Part shown: piece by piece, positions 49,088 to 58,564 of the stretch | Layout of the letters: each line of letters opens with the position of its first letter | How positions within the stretch are numbered: the stretch's first letter is position 1 | DNA from: Chryseobacterium sp. CH25 | GTDB lineage: Bacteria; Bacteroidota; Bacteroidia; Flavobacteriales; Weeksellaceae | Assembly: GCF_004119455.1 (NCBI RefSeq) | Contig: NZ_NRQT01000003.1 | Coordinates: 124,001-188,000 of the forward strand | DNA: 64,000 nt | Direction of reading: 5' to 3' | Notes under the pieces: model-generated | Told to the model about the DNA's origin: nothing | The model's input: the letters and a program-made list of their open reading frames with translations, nothing else | Database searches by the model: none | Translations under genes and position numbers: made by a program

Positions 49088-52024
49088 TTAGAATGTTGCC
49101 TGAAGACCAAAAGTGATTGTTCTCATCGCCGGATATCTGTAATACGTTGTTCCATCCAGGGCCTGTTCAGGATCCATTCCTTTATGTTTATAGAAGGTCA
49201 GAAGGTTCTCTGCCTGAACATAAATTCTGAATTTCTTCAATCCAATAGTTTCAAAATAATCTGATGGCAGTGTATATCCTAAACTCACATTCTTAAGTCT
49301 TGCATACGTTCCGGAATAAAGGAATCTTGTAGACATTGAATTCCAGTTATTCGTTTTTGTGTTTAACGCAGGAACATCGGTGTAAGGATTCTCAGGAGTC
49401 CATCTGTTCAGCATTTCCACACCCCATGCACGTCCACCAGAGTTTCCACTGTGTAAGAGTGAGGTGTAATCTGTATCAAGAATTTTTCCACCAATCTTGA
49501 AAGTCAGCAATGCTGAGAAATCAAAATTCTTATACATCATACTTGTACTTACTCCCCCTGTTAATTTAGGCAAAGCAGAGCCTTGTAATATTTTTGTAGC
49601 CTTAGCATATTCTGATGTTGTTCCTTCTACCAAGTTTCCATTAGCATCTTTGGTAATTGTCTTCCACAATGGTTTACCATTACTTGGATCTACCCCTACC
49701 CATTCCTGAATAAAGAAATCATATACAGAACCTCCTTCATTCAGCTGCTTAGTGGATCCTACTGCAAGAGGTCCTTTTGGCAGTTTAGTAATTTTATTTG
49801 TTAAAGTACTCAGGTTAACATCCACATTCCATTGAAAATCGTTTGTTTTAATAGGTGTTGTAAACAATGAAATTTCAAACCCGGAATTCTTAATGGTTCC
49901 TACGTTGGCAGGATAATCACTGATTCCTAAAGACGGAGCTACTGGTACGTTAAACAGAAGGTCCTTACTTTTTCTTTCAAAATATTCCACATTACCTTTA
50001 ATTCTGTTATTAAGAATCGCAAACTCAAGCCCTAAGTTAAGGTTCAGGTTGGTTTCCCATTTCAGATTAGGAGTTCCTACTTTTTCCAATGTTTTTCCTG
50101 GCTCGCCGGCAAGAGCATAATCTCTATATAATTCAGGATATGCATAATACAACTGTGAACCGTCTGGTTTCAGCAATTTATCATTTCCTTGTCCCCCGTA
50201 ACTTGCACGCAATGTCAACTGGTTGAAGAAATTCAGGTTTTTAATAAACTCTTCGTTAGAAAGCTTCCAGGATCCTCCTACAGACCAGAATGTACCCCAT
50301 CTATTTTCTTTTGAAAATCTTGAAGAACTATCTGCTCTTGTTGATGCGGATAAGAAATATTTATTATCAAAATCATACTCTACCTTTCCAAGGAAACTCA
50401 ATAAGCTTAGTTTATCACTGTTCCCACCGAAGTTCACCAATAAAGAGGCTGCATCAGGCTCATAATAGTTAGGTAATGAAAATCCCTGTCTACTTCCTGA
50501 AATAACCTGGTAATCATATTTATAAAATTCATGACCTCCCAACACATTAATGTGGTGTTTTCCAAACCTCTTATCATAGGTCAGAATATTACTGGTTGTA
50601 TAGGAAAGTGTTCTGCTGTTTAACTTTGAAACAGAACCTCCCGTCTCTTTCGATTGTCCAAGAAGTGGATTCGTATAATAGTGTTGATTATAATTAACCA
50701 TGTCAACAGAAAAGCTTGATCTAAACTTCAATTCAGGAAGGAACGTTAATTCCATAAATCCTTTTCCTGAGAAGTTATCGATCTTATTTTCGTTTTTATC
50801 CAATGGTAAACTCGCAGCCAAGTTCTGATTCGGAAGCGCTACGGCAGGTCTATATTTTCCAAAATCATAAACCTTGTTTCCTTCTGCATCTAGCACATAA
50901 GACCCATCGGGATTTCTTTCATAATAAGGATAGAAAGAAGGAACTACTCTTGCTGCCTGAATAACATTACTAGCTTTAGAATCTGAAGAACTTGGAGCCT
51001 GTTGAATACTGTTGGTATAACTTAAGTTTACCCCAACATTCAGCCAGCTTTTAACCTCAGAATTAAGTTTCAATCTTGTATTATATCTTTTAAACCCTGA
51101 CTCAATTGCCATTCCTTTATCATCCAGATATCCTAATGAAAAGAAATAATTGCTTTTTTCACTTCCACCACTGATATCCAGATCTACCTGGTTTCTGGAA
51201 GCCACTCTCTGCAAGATATCTCTCCAGTCATCATTCCATAAAGCTTTTGCTCCCGGTAATAATTTTCCGTCTGTTCCTACTGGTTTTGGATAATTAGCAC
51301 CATAAGGATTAACCCCTAAATTAGAAATAATATTATCTGTAGCCATCTGGGCTGCCTGCTGGGCTGATATTGAACCTGACTGATAACCGTTTCTCATGGC
51401 TTCCCAATACAATTGGAAATACTGATCTGTACTTACCTGTTCATAATCTTTCACCGCTCTACCCGAGAATCCCTGGCTGATATTAAGGTTTACTCTTGCT
51501 TCTCCTTTTTTACCGGACTTTGTGGTAATAATAATGATCCCGTTTGCTCCTCTTGAACCATATAAAGCACTTGCTGTAGCATCTTTAAGAACACTGATAG
51601 ATTCTATATCGTTAGGGCTGATAGCATTGATGTTTCCATCAAAAGGAATTCCATCTACAACATATAAAGGCTCACTGGAAGCACTTACCGAGCCAACTCC
51701 TCTGATCCTGATGGTAGATGTTGCTCCAGGCTGTCCTGAAGCTCCGGTAACCTGAATTCCGGGAACCTGCCCTTCCAATGCTTTTGTAACGTTAGTTACA
51801 GGTCTGTTATTGATTTTATCGCTGGAAATAGTTGCTACGGAACCGGTATAGCTGTTTCTTTTTGCCTTTCCATAGGCTACTACAACTACTTCGTCTATTT
51901 CCTTTTCTTTAAGTGTATCTTTTTTAGGCTTGGAATTTTGTGCACTTACGCTTACAATTCCCAGGAAAAATACAGCAACTGGCGGAATCCAAGCTTTAGA
52001 GCTAAATAGATTTTTATTAATCAT
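49088..52024 (-). CDS. SusC-like TonB-dependent transporter under a SAM riboswitch
   Basis: 978 residues. A signal peptide (to GIVSVSAQ) is followed directly by the plug with EVVVVAYGKAKRNSYTGSV, the TonB box region, VDGIPFDGNINAISPNDIES and SVLKDATASALYGSRGANG, and a barrel ending RYPAMRTITFGLQATF. The usual N-terminal carboxypeptidase-like domain of many SusC proteins is very short or absent. It forms a pair with the SusD gene downstream. The leader contains a SAM-I riboswitch, so expression should fall when S-adenosylmethionine is plentiful. The ATG at 52024 is preferred to the TTG at 52030. Confidence 0.92.
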   Translation of the reverse strand: MINKNLFSSKAWIPPVAVFFLGIVSVSAQNSKPKKDTLKEKEIDEVVVVAYGKAKRNSYTGSVATISSDKINNRPVTNVTKALEGQVPGIQVTGASGQPGATSTIRIRGVGSVSASSEPLYVVDGIPFDGNINAISPNDIESISVLKDATASALYGSRGANGIIIITTKSGKKGEARVNLNISQGFSGRAVKDYEQVSTDQYFQLYWEAMRNGYQSGSISAQQAAQMATDNIISNLGVNPYGANYPKPVGTDGKLLPGAKALWNDDWRDILQRVASRNQVDLDISGGSEKSNYFFSLGYLDDKGMAIESGFKRYNTRLKLNSEVKSWLNVGVNLSYTNSIQQAPSSSDSKASNVIQAARVVPSFYPYYERNPDGSYVLDAEGNKVYDFGKYRPAVALPNQNLAASLPLDKNENKIDNFSGKGFMELTFLPELKFRSSFSVDMVNYNQHYYTNPLLGQSKETGGSVSKLNSRTLSYTTSNILTYDKRFGKHHINVLGGHEFYKYDYQVISGSRQGFSLPNYYEPDAASLLVNFGGNSDKLSLLSFLGKVEYDFDNKYFLSASTRADSSSRFSKENRWGTFWSVGGSWKLSNEEFIKNLNFFNQLTLRASYGGQGNDKLLKPDGSQLYYAYPELYRDYALAGEPGKTLEKVGTPNLKWETNLNLNLGLEFAILNNRIKGNVEYFERKSKDLLFNVPVAPSLGISDYPANVGTIKNSGFEISLFTTPIKTNDFQWNVDVNLSTLTNKITKLPKGPLAVGSTKQLNEGGSVYDFFIQEWVGVDPSNGKPLWKTITKDANGNLVEGTTSEYAKATKILQGSALPKLTGGVSTSMMYKNFDFSALLTFKIGGKILDTDYTSLLHSGNSGGRAWGVEMLNRWTPENPYTDVPALNTKTNNWNSMSTRFLYSGTYARLKNVSLGYTLPSDYFETIGLKKFRIYVQAENLLTFYKHKGMDPEQALDGTTYYRYPAMRTITFGLQATF

Positions 52025-52056
52025 AATCAATTTTGTTTACCATATATTAAAATTTC

Positions 52057-52084
52057 GCCCTTTACTGAAAAGTCAGCAAAGGGC
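52057..52084 (-). promoter_or_regulatory. Probable expression-platform hairpin of the SAM riboswitch
   Basis: On the minus strand GCCCTTT pairs with AAAGGGC, with an inner CTGA/TCAG stem, followed by GAAATTTTAAT. It lies between the aptamer and the SusC start. It may act as a terminator or to block translation; the U-tract is weak. Confidence 0.55.
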
Positions 52085-52108
52085 ATCGATAAATACGATA
52101 AACCAAAT

Positions 52109-52203
52109 GCTTATTTTTCCTTTAAAGGCTGAATTTAACACCTTACATAATGCAGGTTGTCAAGATATCATCGGGTCAGTTCCCTCCATCTTTCTTTATA
52201 AGC
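52109..52203 (-). ncRNA. SAM-I (S-box) riboswitch upstream of SusCD
   Basis: On the minus strand P1 is GCTTAT (52203-52198) with ATAAGC (52114-52109). In between, in S-box order, are AGATGGAGGGA, GACCCGATGA with the kink-turn UGA, ATCT closing P2, GACAACC, a P3 arm ACC...GGT, the conserved GGTGTTAAATTC, and a P4 stem CCTTTAAAGG. Length ~95 nt is normal. A TAGCTTTG promoter lies just upstream. Confidence 0.9.
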
Positions 52204-52220
52204 CGATCGAAATATGGTTG

Positions 52221-52251
52221 CAAAGCTATAAACTTTTAGTCTATAAAACAA
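52221..52251 (-). promoter_or_regulatory. Promoter of the SusCD operon: TTG, 20 nt, TAGCTTTG
   Basis: The minus strand reads TTG (52251-52249), a 20-nt spacer and TAGCTTTG (52228-52221), placed so that the transcript begins just before the SAM aptamer. The rest of the 52025-52448 gap up to aroQ shows no gene. Confidence 0.75.
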
Positions 52252-52448
52252 GTAGACTTATTAATTTTTCATGATAATTTTTCAAAAATTAACATAAGTT
52301 TTTATTAAAAGCCATTACAAAAAGGAGTTGCAACGATTATCATTTGAACAAACATGACAAATATCATTATTAATAATTCAATAAGCAAAACCTAATAATT
52401 GACAGATATTTTTGATTTTTAATTAAAAAAACTTTTTAATTTTATAGA

Positions 52449-52856
52449 ATGAAAGTTTTGATTATAAATGGGCCTAACCTGAATCTTTTAGGAACCCGCG
52501 AACCTGAGATCTATGGAACTGTTTCTATGGAAACTTATCTGGACAACTTAAAGTCTGAGTTTCACACTCATGAATTAAGCTACTACCAATCCAATATTGA
52601 AGGTGAGCTTATCAACAGGCTTCAGCAGGATGATTTTGATGCATTGGTTATTAATCCAGGAGCATTTACCCATTACTCTTACGCAATCGCCGACTGTCTA
52701 AAGAATATCAGAAAACCTAAAGTAGAAGTTCACATCAGCAACATCTATAAAAGAGAAGAATTCAGACAAAAATCTGTAACAGCCGCTAATACTGATGCGG
52801 TTTTATCCGGTTTTGGAATGGATGGATACAGATTAGCCATACTAAGCTTAAAGTAA
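52449..52856 (+). CDS. aroQ: Type II 3-dehydroquinate dehydratase
   Basis: 135 residues, typical size. It converts 3-dehydroquinate to 3-dehydroshikimate in the shikimate pathway, as a dodecamer. Signature parts are IINGPNLNLLGTREPEIYG with catalytic Tyr22, YYQSNIEGELINRLQ, VINPGAFTHYSYAIADCL, and EVHISNIYKREEFR with the conserved His. It lies alone between the SusCD leader and convergent pckA. Confidence 0.95.
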   Translation: MKVLIINGPNLNLLGTREPEIYGTVSMETYLDNLKSEFHTHELSYYQSNIEGELINRLQQDDFDALVINPGAFTHYSYAIADCLKNIRKPKVEVHISNIYKREEFRQKSVTAANTDAVLSGFGMDGYRLAILSLK

Positions 52857-52861
52857 ATACT

Positions 52862-52913
52862 AACAGATGACACAGATTTTTTATCTGTGAAATTTGTGCT
52901 ATCTGTGGGAAAT
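52862..52913. repeat. CACAGATTTTTTATCTGTG inverted repeat
   Basis: CACAGAT and ATCTGTG flank five T, then a further ATCTGTGGGAAA follows. Such ATCTGTG-rich strings in gaps look like a dispersed intergenic element. Confidence 0.5.
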
Positions 52914-52917
52914 ACAA

Positions 52918-52947
52918 ATAAAAAAGCCTCATCAATGATGAGGCTTT
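52918..52947. terminator. Terminator between aroQ and pckA
   Basis: AAGCCTCATC pairs with GATGAGGCTT around AAT. T-rich flanks are better on the minus strand (pckA); it can also serve aroQ. Confidence 0.85.
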
Positions 52948-52966
52948 CTATTTGTATAATATCTGA

Positions 52967-54583
52967 TTAGATAGTTTGTTCCTGTAATTGAGGTCCTGAA
53001 GGGATTAATCTCTTACCTTCTTCAGTATCGCAATACTGCTCGAAGTTTTTGATATATCTTGAAGCAAGATCTTTTGCTTTCTCTTCCCATTCTGAAGCAT
53101 TTTCATAAGTATCTCTAGGGTCTAAAATACCTGTAGAAACATTTGGAAGTTCAGCAGGAATTTCAAGGTTCATAATTGGAACCTGAACTTTAGGAGCGTT
53201 ATCGATAGAACCGTCAATGATAGCATCAATAATTGCTCTTGTATCTTTTAGAGAAATTCTCTTACCAGTACCATTCCAACCAGTGTTTACTAAATATGCT
53301 TTAGCTCCGTGTTCTTTCATCTTTCCGATCAATGTTTTAGAGTACATTGTTGGGTGTAATGTAAGGAATGCTTCACCAAATGCTGGAGAGAAAGATGGCT
53401 GAGGCTCAGTAATTCCTCTTTCAGTTCCTGCTAATTTAGAGGTATAACCGCAAAGGAAGTGGTATTGTGCCTGATCTTCGTTCAGGATAGACACTGGAGG
53501 AAGTACTCCGAATGCATCTGCTGAAAGATAAACGATCTTCTTCGCATGACCAGCCTTAGATGGCAATACAATTTTGTTGATATGATAGATTGGATAAGAA
53601 ACTCTTGTGTTTTCAGTGATAGATCCATCAGTATAATCTGCTACTCCATTGTGAATTACTACGTTCTCAAGAAGTGCATCTCTCTTGATAGCTCTGAAGA
53701 TATCCGGTTCTTTTTCTTCTGAAAGGTCAATTACTTTAGCATAGCATCCACCTTCATAGTTGAATACTCCGTTGTTATCCCAACCGTGCTCATCGTCACC
53801 GATAAGGTATCTCTTCGGATCTGCTGATAAAGTTGTTTTACCTGTTCCTGAAAGACCAAAGAATAAAGCTACATCACCTTTTTCACCTACGTTAGCTGAA
53901 CAGTGCATAGAAGCCATACCTTTTAATGGAAGGTAATAGTTCATCATCGCGAACATTCCTTTCTTCATTTCACCTCCGTACCAAGTACCTCCAATGATCT
54001 GTAGTTTTTCAGTAAGGTTGAACATTACAAAGTTCTCTGAGTTTAATCCCTGAGCTTCCCAGTTAGGGTTTGTTGTTTTAGAACCGTTGATTACTGTGAA
54101 ATCTGGCTCTCCAAAGTTTTCAAGCTCATAGTGAGAAGGACGGATGAACATGTTGGTAACAAAATGCGCCTGCCATGCTACTTCCATGATAAATCTTACC
54201 TTAAGTCTTGTATCTGCATTCGTACCACAGAAAGCATCTACAACATAAATTTTCTTAGCTTCTGAAAGCTGGTTCATCACTAGTTCTTTACAAGACCCGA
54301 AAATTTCCGGCGTAGTTGGTAAGTTTACTTTACCATCCCAGAAAATTGTATCTCTTGTAACATCATCCTGAACAATATATCTGTCTTTAGGTGAACGACC
54401 TGTGAAAATTCCTGTTTTTACTGATACCGCGCCCGATTCTGTAAGTTCCGCTTTCTCAAACCCCTGATTTTCAGGAGAAACTTCAGCCTGGTATAATTCT
54501 TCATAAGAAGGGTTACACACTACTTCATAGTTTCCTTTAATCCCTAATTTCTCTAAATCCTGGATGATTTTAGTGTTTTTCAT
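52967..54583 (-). CDS. pckA: Phosphoenolpyruvate carboxykinase (ATP)
   Basis: 538 residues, normal length. It converts oxaloacetate and ATP to PEP, CO2 and ADP, the entry to gluconeogenesis. Motifs: [11 protein letters not shown] near 61-71, the kinase-1a P-loop GLSGTGKT (243-250), kinase-2 [10 protein letters not shown] (260-269), [13 protein letters not shown], and [14 protein letters not shown]. The ATP-dependent type is clear from the P-loop form. It is a single gene with a TATTTTTG-like -7 element upstream. Confidence 0.97.
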   Translation of the reverse strand: MKNTKIIQDLEKLGIKGNYEVVCNPSYEELYQAEVSPENQGFEKAELTESGAVSVKTGIFTGRSPKDRYIVQDDVTRDTIFWDGKVNLPTTPEIFGSCKELVMNQLSEAKKIYVVDAFCGTNADTRLKVRFIMEVAWQAHFVTNMFIRPSHYELENFGEPDFTVINGSKTTNPNWEAQGLNSENFVMFNLTEKLQIIGGTWYGGEMKKGMFAMMNYYLPLKGMASMHCSANVGEKGDVALFFGLSGTGKTTLSADPKRYLIGDDEHGWDNNGVFNYEGGCYAKVIDLSEEKEPDIFRAIKRDALLENVVIHNGVADYTDGSITENTRVSYPIYHINKIVLPSKAGHAKKIVYLSADAFGVLPPVSILNEDQAQYHFLCGYTSKLAGTERGITEPQPSFSPAFGEAFLTLHPTMYSKTLIGKMKEHGAKAYLVNTGWNGTGKRISLKDTRAIIDAIIDGSIDNAPKVQVPIMNLEIPAELPNVSTGILDPRDTYENASEWEEKAKDLASRYIKNFEQYCDTEEGKRLIPSGPQLQEQTI

Positions 54584-54710
54584 TTTACTTATATTTTCTA
54601 TTTCTTTATTGACTTCAACAAAAATAATATTAATTATTTGTTAAAGGTGGTTTAAATATACTGATATAAGTCAGAATGACAAATAAAAAAGCGGGCTTGT
54701 AAATTACTGA

Positions 54711-55615
54711 TTATAAATTAATTAAATCTGACCATTCAAAAACAGTAGTAAAACCTTTCTCCCAAAAATAGTCTTTAAAGCCCCCAAATTTGGCACTCAT
54801 CACGAAATCTCCACCCCAGGCACCCAAACTTTTGACAATACAGGGCAATCTGAGAATATCTTTTCTTTAACTGTGGGAATTTCAATAAAATCGGAAATTT
54901 TACGCTCATGAATCATCATTAGTTCAGAAAAATTTTCCAATTCACTGCATAATAAAATTTTCTTTGTGATATCTGAAAATTCATTCACCAATTCCTGAGA
55001 CTTCTTTTTTGATTTATAGAGATTGATTCCTTCGCGGCTATCTTGCTTCTGATTTAAGTGAATAAATATCAGTTCATTTTTAAAGGATGGATTAAAATCT
55101 ACCTTCTCATATCTGATCTCCGGCTTGCTCTGAAAAAGTACTGCAGATTTTTCTTTGGCAACGGCAATATCGTATCCGCTTCCCCCCAAACTGATTGTAT
55201 TTAAATAGAAAGGATCTATTTCAGACCACTCAGCAAGGTTGTTCATTAATGTAGAACTGCTTCCAAGTCCATAATCAGCAGGAAACTGAAGATTGGTTTT
55301 TAAATGGTAAGTAAAGTCGTTTTTGAATTTTGTAGTAGAAAGCTGCTGAACATTCTTCAATGTTTTTACAATAAATTCAGCGCTTGATGGAATATTGGTT
55401 TCCAGAATCTGCCATGTTTTATAATCAATGACAGCTTTTAACCAAGGTTTGTTCTGATGAAGAGCTTCCCAAAGAATTAAAGACTGTTTATCCTCTTTTT
55501 CTTCAAAGAAAAACTCTTGTCCCAGCCTGGTTGGTACCGCTAAGACAAGAGCTCCATCGATTGCGAAATATTCTGAAGTAAGCATAAGCTTGCCCGGTGA
55601 AAATATCGCGCTCAT
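54711..55615 (-). pseudogene. GYDIA-type GHMP kinase broken by a one-base deletion
   Basis: The open frame stops at 54800 after 271 residues with a tail (VWVPGVEIS) that does not fit the family. If one A is added in the run AAAA at about 54829-54832, the frame continues SLGAWGGDFVMSAKFGGFKD and on to a stop at 54711-54713, about 300 residues in all. That restored part contains the Gly-rich third GHMP motif. Upstream are FSPGKLMLTSEYFAIDGALV, DYGLGSSSTLMNNLA (motif 2) and GGSGYDIAVA. GHMP kinases phosphorylate small metabolites such as mevalonate. The gene follows fabD by 12 bp. Either a real mutation or an assembly indel explains the break. Confidence 0.8.
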
Positions 55616-55627
55616 ATTTTTTATTAA

Positions 55628-56503
55628 TTAGATTGCAGAAGTAGAGTCTACAGATCCGTCAATTTTTTTGATTAATCCCTGAAGGGTTTTTCCTGGTCCT
55701 ACTTCTACGAAGTTAGATGCCCCATCCTTAATCATATTCTGTACAGACTGAGTCCATTTTACAGGACCAGTAAGCTGATCGATAAGATTTTGTTTGATCT
55801 CATCAGGGTTTGTTACTGCTGTAGTAGTGATATTCTGATATACAGGAATAGTAGCTTTTCTGAATTTTGTGTTTTCGATAGCAGCTGCTAATCTTTCCTG
55901 AGCCGGCTGCATCAATGGTGAATGGAAAGCTCCGTTTACCGGTAATAATAAAGCTCTTTTTGCTCCTGCTTCTTTTAATTTAGCACAAGCTTCTTCTACT
56001 GCAGGAGTTTCTCCTGAGATTACCAATTGCCCCGGGCAGTTATAGTTTGCCGGAACTACGATTCCACTGATTTGCGCACAGATTTCTTCAACTTTAGCAT
56101 CTTCAAGACCTAAAATCGCTGCCATTGAACTTGGATTTGCATCACAAGCTTCCTGCATTGCTTTAGCTCTCTCAGAAACCAATTTCAAACCATCATCAAA
56201 AGATAAAACGCCATTAGCTACCAATGCTGAGAACTCTCCTAAAGAGTGTCCTGCTACCATTTCAGCTCCAAGACCATTTACTGCTTTTAATGCTGCTACT
56301 GAGTGTATAAAAATTGAAGGCTGGGTAACCTCTGTTTTTTTAAGATCCGCATCCGTTCCGTTAAACATAATGGAAAGAATATCGAAACCTAAAATTTCAT
56401 TGGCAGATTCCATCAGATCTTTAATATCTTTTCTAGAATCATACAATTCTTTTCCCATTCCTACGAACTGAGAACCCTGCCCTGGAAATACAAGTGCTTT
56501 CAT
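55628..56503 (-). CDS. fabD: Malonyl-CoA:ACP transacylase
   Basis: 291 residues. It loads malonyl groups on acyl carrier protein for fatty acid synthesis. Motifs: FPGQGSQFVGMG at the start, the nucleophile elbow GHSLGE with Ser87, the middle Arg in SERAKAMQEAC, and the catalytic His in NGAFHSPLMQPA, followed by TTTAVTNPDEIKQNLIDQ and FVEVGPGKTL. It lies 70 bp after the LysM gene and 12 bp before the GHMP kinase gene. Confidence 0.95.
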   Translation of the reverse strand: MKALVFPGQGSQFVGMGKELYDSRKDIKDLMESANEILGFDILSIMFNGTDADLKKTEVTQPSIFIHSVAALKAVNGLGAEMVAGHSLGEFSALVANGVLSFDDGLKLVSERAKAMQEACDANPSSMAAILGLEDAKVEEICAQISGIVVPANYNCPGQLVISGETPAVEEACAKLKEAGAKRALLLPVNGAFHSPLMQPAQERLAAAIENTKFRKATIPVYQNITTTAVTNPDEIKQNLIDQLTGPVKWTQSVQNMIKDGASNFVEVGPGKTLQGLIKKIDGSVDSTSAI

Positions 56504-56573
56504 GTATTGAATTAAATATTATGCAAATATAACTATAATGTTAACAATAATCTCTGAAACAGAGATAAATCAT

Positions 56574-58526
56574 CTAAGGTACTAACCTGATTACTCTGTA
56601 ACCAGTGTTTACATAAGCACCATTTGCTTTAGATTTTACAAACTCAAATTTGGTAGCAAGCTGAGTCTGCACCTTATTCATTTGTTTGAAGATTTCTCCT
56701 TTTCTGTTTTCTCTTGTCAACATATCATTAACAACGTCAAAACCTACAATAGCGTATTTTGGTGGAGTCTTGCAGTATTTGTTTTTATAAGCTGCCAGGA
56801 TCTCTTTTTCAAAATTCCCCTCTGTATTGATTTTTCTGTCCATCAGATATACCAGACTAGCCTGGCTCAAATCATCCACTTTCTTCTCAAAAACAGGAGA
56901 ATAGAACATACTGAATGCTTTTACTCCCTGTACTTCTTTAGAAAGGGCAATCACTTTATTAGCGAAAGCTTCTCCCATATCATCATTGGCCAGAACAGCA
57001 ATAACCGGAGCAGACTGCCCTGTCATCATGTTTTGATCCAACTGAATATCTGCTGGAGAGTTTACAATAACGATATTAGGATTTTTCACTGCTTTTTCAA
57101 GCCCGGTTTTGATGTAGTTGGCATTTTCTTTTTTAGTATCTGCCACTACATATATTTTTTGATCTGAATATACTGCTTTAACTTCTTCTACAAGTTTATC
57201 TGCATAAGTCTGATTATTCGTTTCCACAATAATCAGATTACTATAATTGTATAATTCCGGTGTATTGGCAAATGGTGCCACTACAGGAATTTTTTGATTT
57301 TTAGTAAAATCTAACACATCAATTACATTGGACTTAAAGAATGGCCCAATAATAAGGTCCGTATTATCCGGATTGATTTGCGTTAGAGAGTTTTTGAAAG
57401 AAGCTTCGTTTCCGGAATCTACAACTTTGATATCCAGTTTCTGACCTCCTCTTGCATTTCTTTCAATAGCTAATTTAGCTCCTGTTAAGAAATCCAGAGC
57501 CATGCTTCTATATTGTGTTTCATTGGTACTATATCCAAAAGGAAGCATCAATACAACACTTAACGCATCACCGTTTTTCTTAACATAAGCTGGATCCTGC
57601 TTTTTGATTTTTAACACCATTCCGGCTTTTAATCCTTTTGAAAGATCTGGGTTAAGAGCAATTAATTCATCAATACTTACTCCAAACTTATTAACAATGG
57701 AAAATACGGTATCTCCCTGTTGAACGGTATAGGTAACATAATCATCACCAACTACTACATTAGCTACATTATTGGAAACGGTTGAAGAACTTTCATTCCC
57801 AGAATCCATTTTTGTTTTGGAGTTGGTTGTTTCCGTTACAGAATCCGTATGTATTTTTTTTATTTTGATCGTTTCTCCAGGCTTTAATCCTTTTTCTTCC
57901 AATCCTGGATTTAAGGTATAAAGGTCCTGTTGGCTGATTCCAAACTGTTTTGTAATTCTGTAATAATTATCTTTAGCCTGGATTACATAAGTTTCTCCTT
58001 CAACAGCAGGTGTAGCTGTTGCTGTTACTGTTTTTTCAACAGGAGTTTCTACAGGCTTTGTTACTGTAGCTGTTACAGTAGGCTGATCTCCACCATATTT
58101 TTTGATGCTGGTAAGAGGTAATGTGATCTCATCTCCAATCTTCATGTGAGAATCCAGTTCAGGATTCAGCTTTCTAAGATCTGTTTCAGAGATTCTGTAT
58201 TGTTTTGTAATCCCGTAGATTGTTTGCTTAGGTTGTAAAATAATTTTACCTACCGGAGTTCCCGCAATTGTTCCTACTTTTTCAGGAGCAACAGTTTTAG
58301 GAGCAACCGGAGCTGCAGCTTTTTCTGTTTTTACGGTTAAAACATCTCCAATAGCAAGCTTGCCATCTTTATGTTTTGGGTTTAGTTTCAGCAATTCATC
58401 TACAGTTATTCCATACTTTTTTGCAATGTTGTAAGGGTTATCACCTTGTACAACGGTATGTGATTTCTGGGCTGAAACTCCCAAAACCATACATAAACTG
58501 GATAGAATAAAAAACCTCTTTATCAT
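56574..58526 (-). CDS. LysM-repeat protein with periplasmic-binding-like domain
   Basis: 650 residues. A signal peptide (SLCMVLGVSAQ) is followed by four LysM repeats starting near residues 22 (HTVVQGDNPYNIAKKYGIT), 92, 180 and 265, separated by Pro/Thr/Val- or Ser/Asn-rich linkers. LysM binds peptidoglycan glycan chains. From ~325 a type I periplasmic-binding fold follows (SVVLMLPFGYSTNETQYRS; DLIIGPFFKSNVIDVLDF; KYAIVGFDVVNDML), as in amino-acid ABC binding proteins or LpoA-like regulators. No transporter genes are adjacent, so a wall-linked sensing or regulating role is more likely (inference). Confidence 0.85.
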   Translation of the reverse strand: MIKRFFILSSLCMVLGVSAQKSHTVVQGDNPYNIAKKYGITVDELLKLNPKHKDGKLAIGDVLTVKTEKAAAPVAPKTVAPEKVGTIAGTPVGKIILQPKQTIYGITKQYRISETDLRKLNPELDSHMKIGDEITLPLTSIKKYGGDQPTVTATVTKPVETPVEKTVTATATPAVEGETYVIQAKDNYYRITKQFGISQQDLYTLNPGLEEKGLKPGETIKIKKIHTDSVTETTNSKTKMDSGNESSSTVSNNVANVVVGDDYVTYTVQQGDTVFSIVNKFGVSIDELIALNPDLSKGLKAGMVLKIKKQDPAYVKKNGDALSVVLMLPFGYSTNETQYRSMALDFLTGAKLAIERNARGGQKLDIKVVDSGNEASFKNSLTQINPDNTDLIIGPFFKSNVIDVLDFTKNQKIPVVAPFANTPELYNYSNLIIVETNNQTYADKLVEEVKAVYSDQKIYVVADTKKENANYIKTGLEKAVKNPNIVIVNSPADIQLDQNMMTGQSAPVIAVLANDDMGEAFANKVIALSKEVQGVKAFSMFYSPVFEKKVDDLSQASLVYLMDRKINTEGNFEKEILAAYKNKYCKTPPKYAIVGFDVVNDMLTRENRKGEIFKQMNKVQTQLATKFEFVKSKANGAYVNTGYRVIRLVP

Positions 58527-58564
58527 ATTCGATAATTATAATTTACAAAAATACTTCTTTAAAA

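Noticed and set aside
47577..52024. Classical polysaccharide utilization locus
   Set aside because: No glycoside hydrolase, lyase or SusR/anti-sigma genes are adjacent, and the leader carries a SAM riboswitch.
54825..54835. Programmed frameshift in the GHMP kinase gene
   Set aside because: CAAAAG is a short A run, not a standard slippery site, and the family is normally read in one frame.
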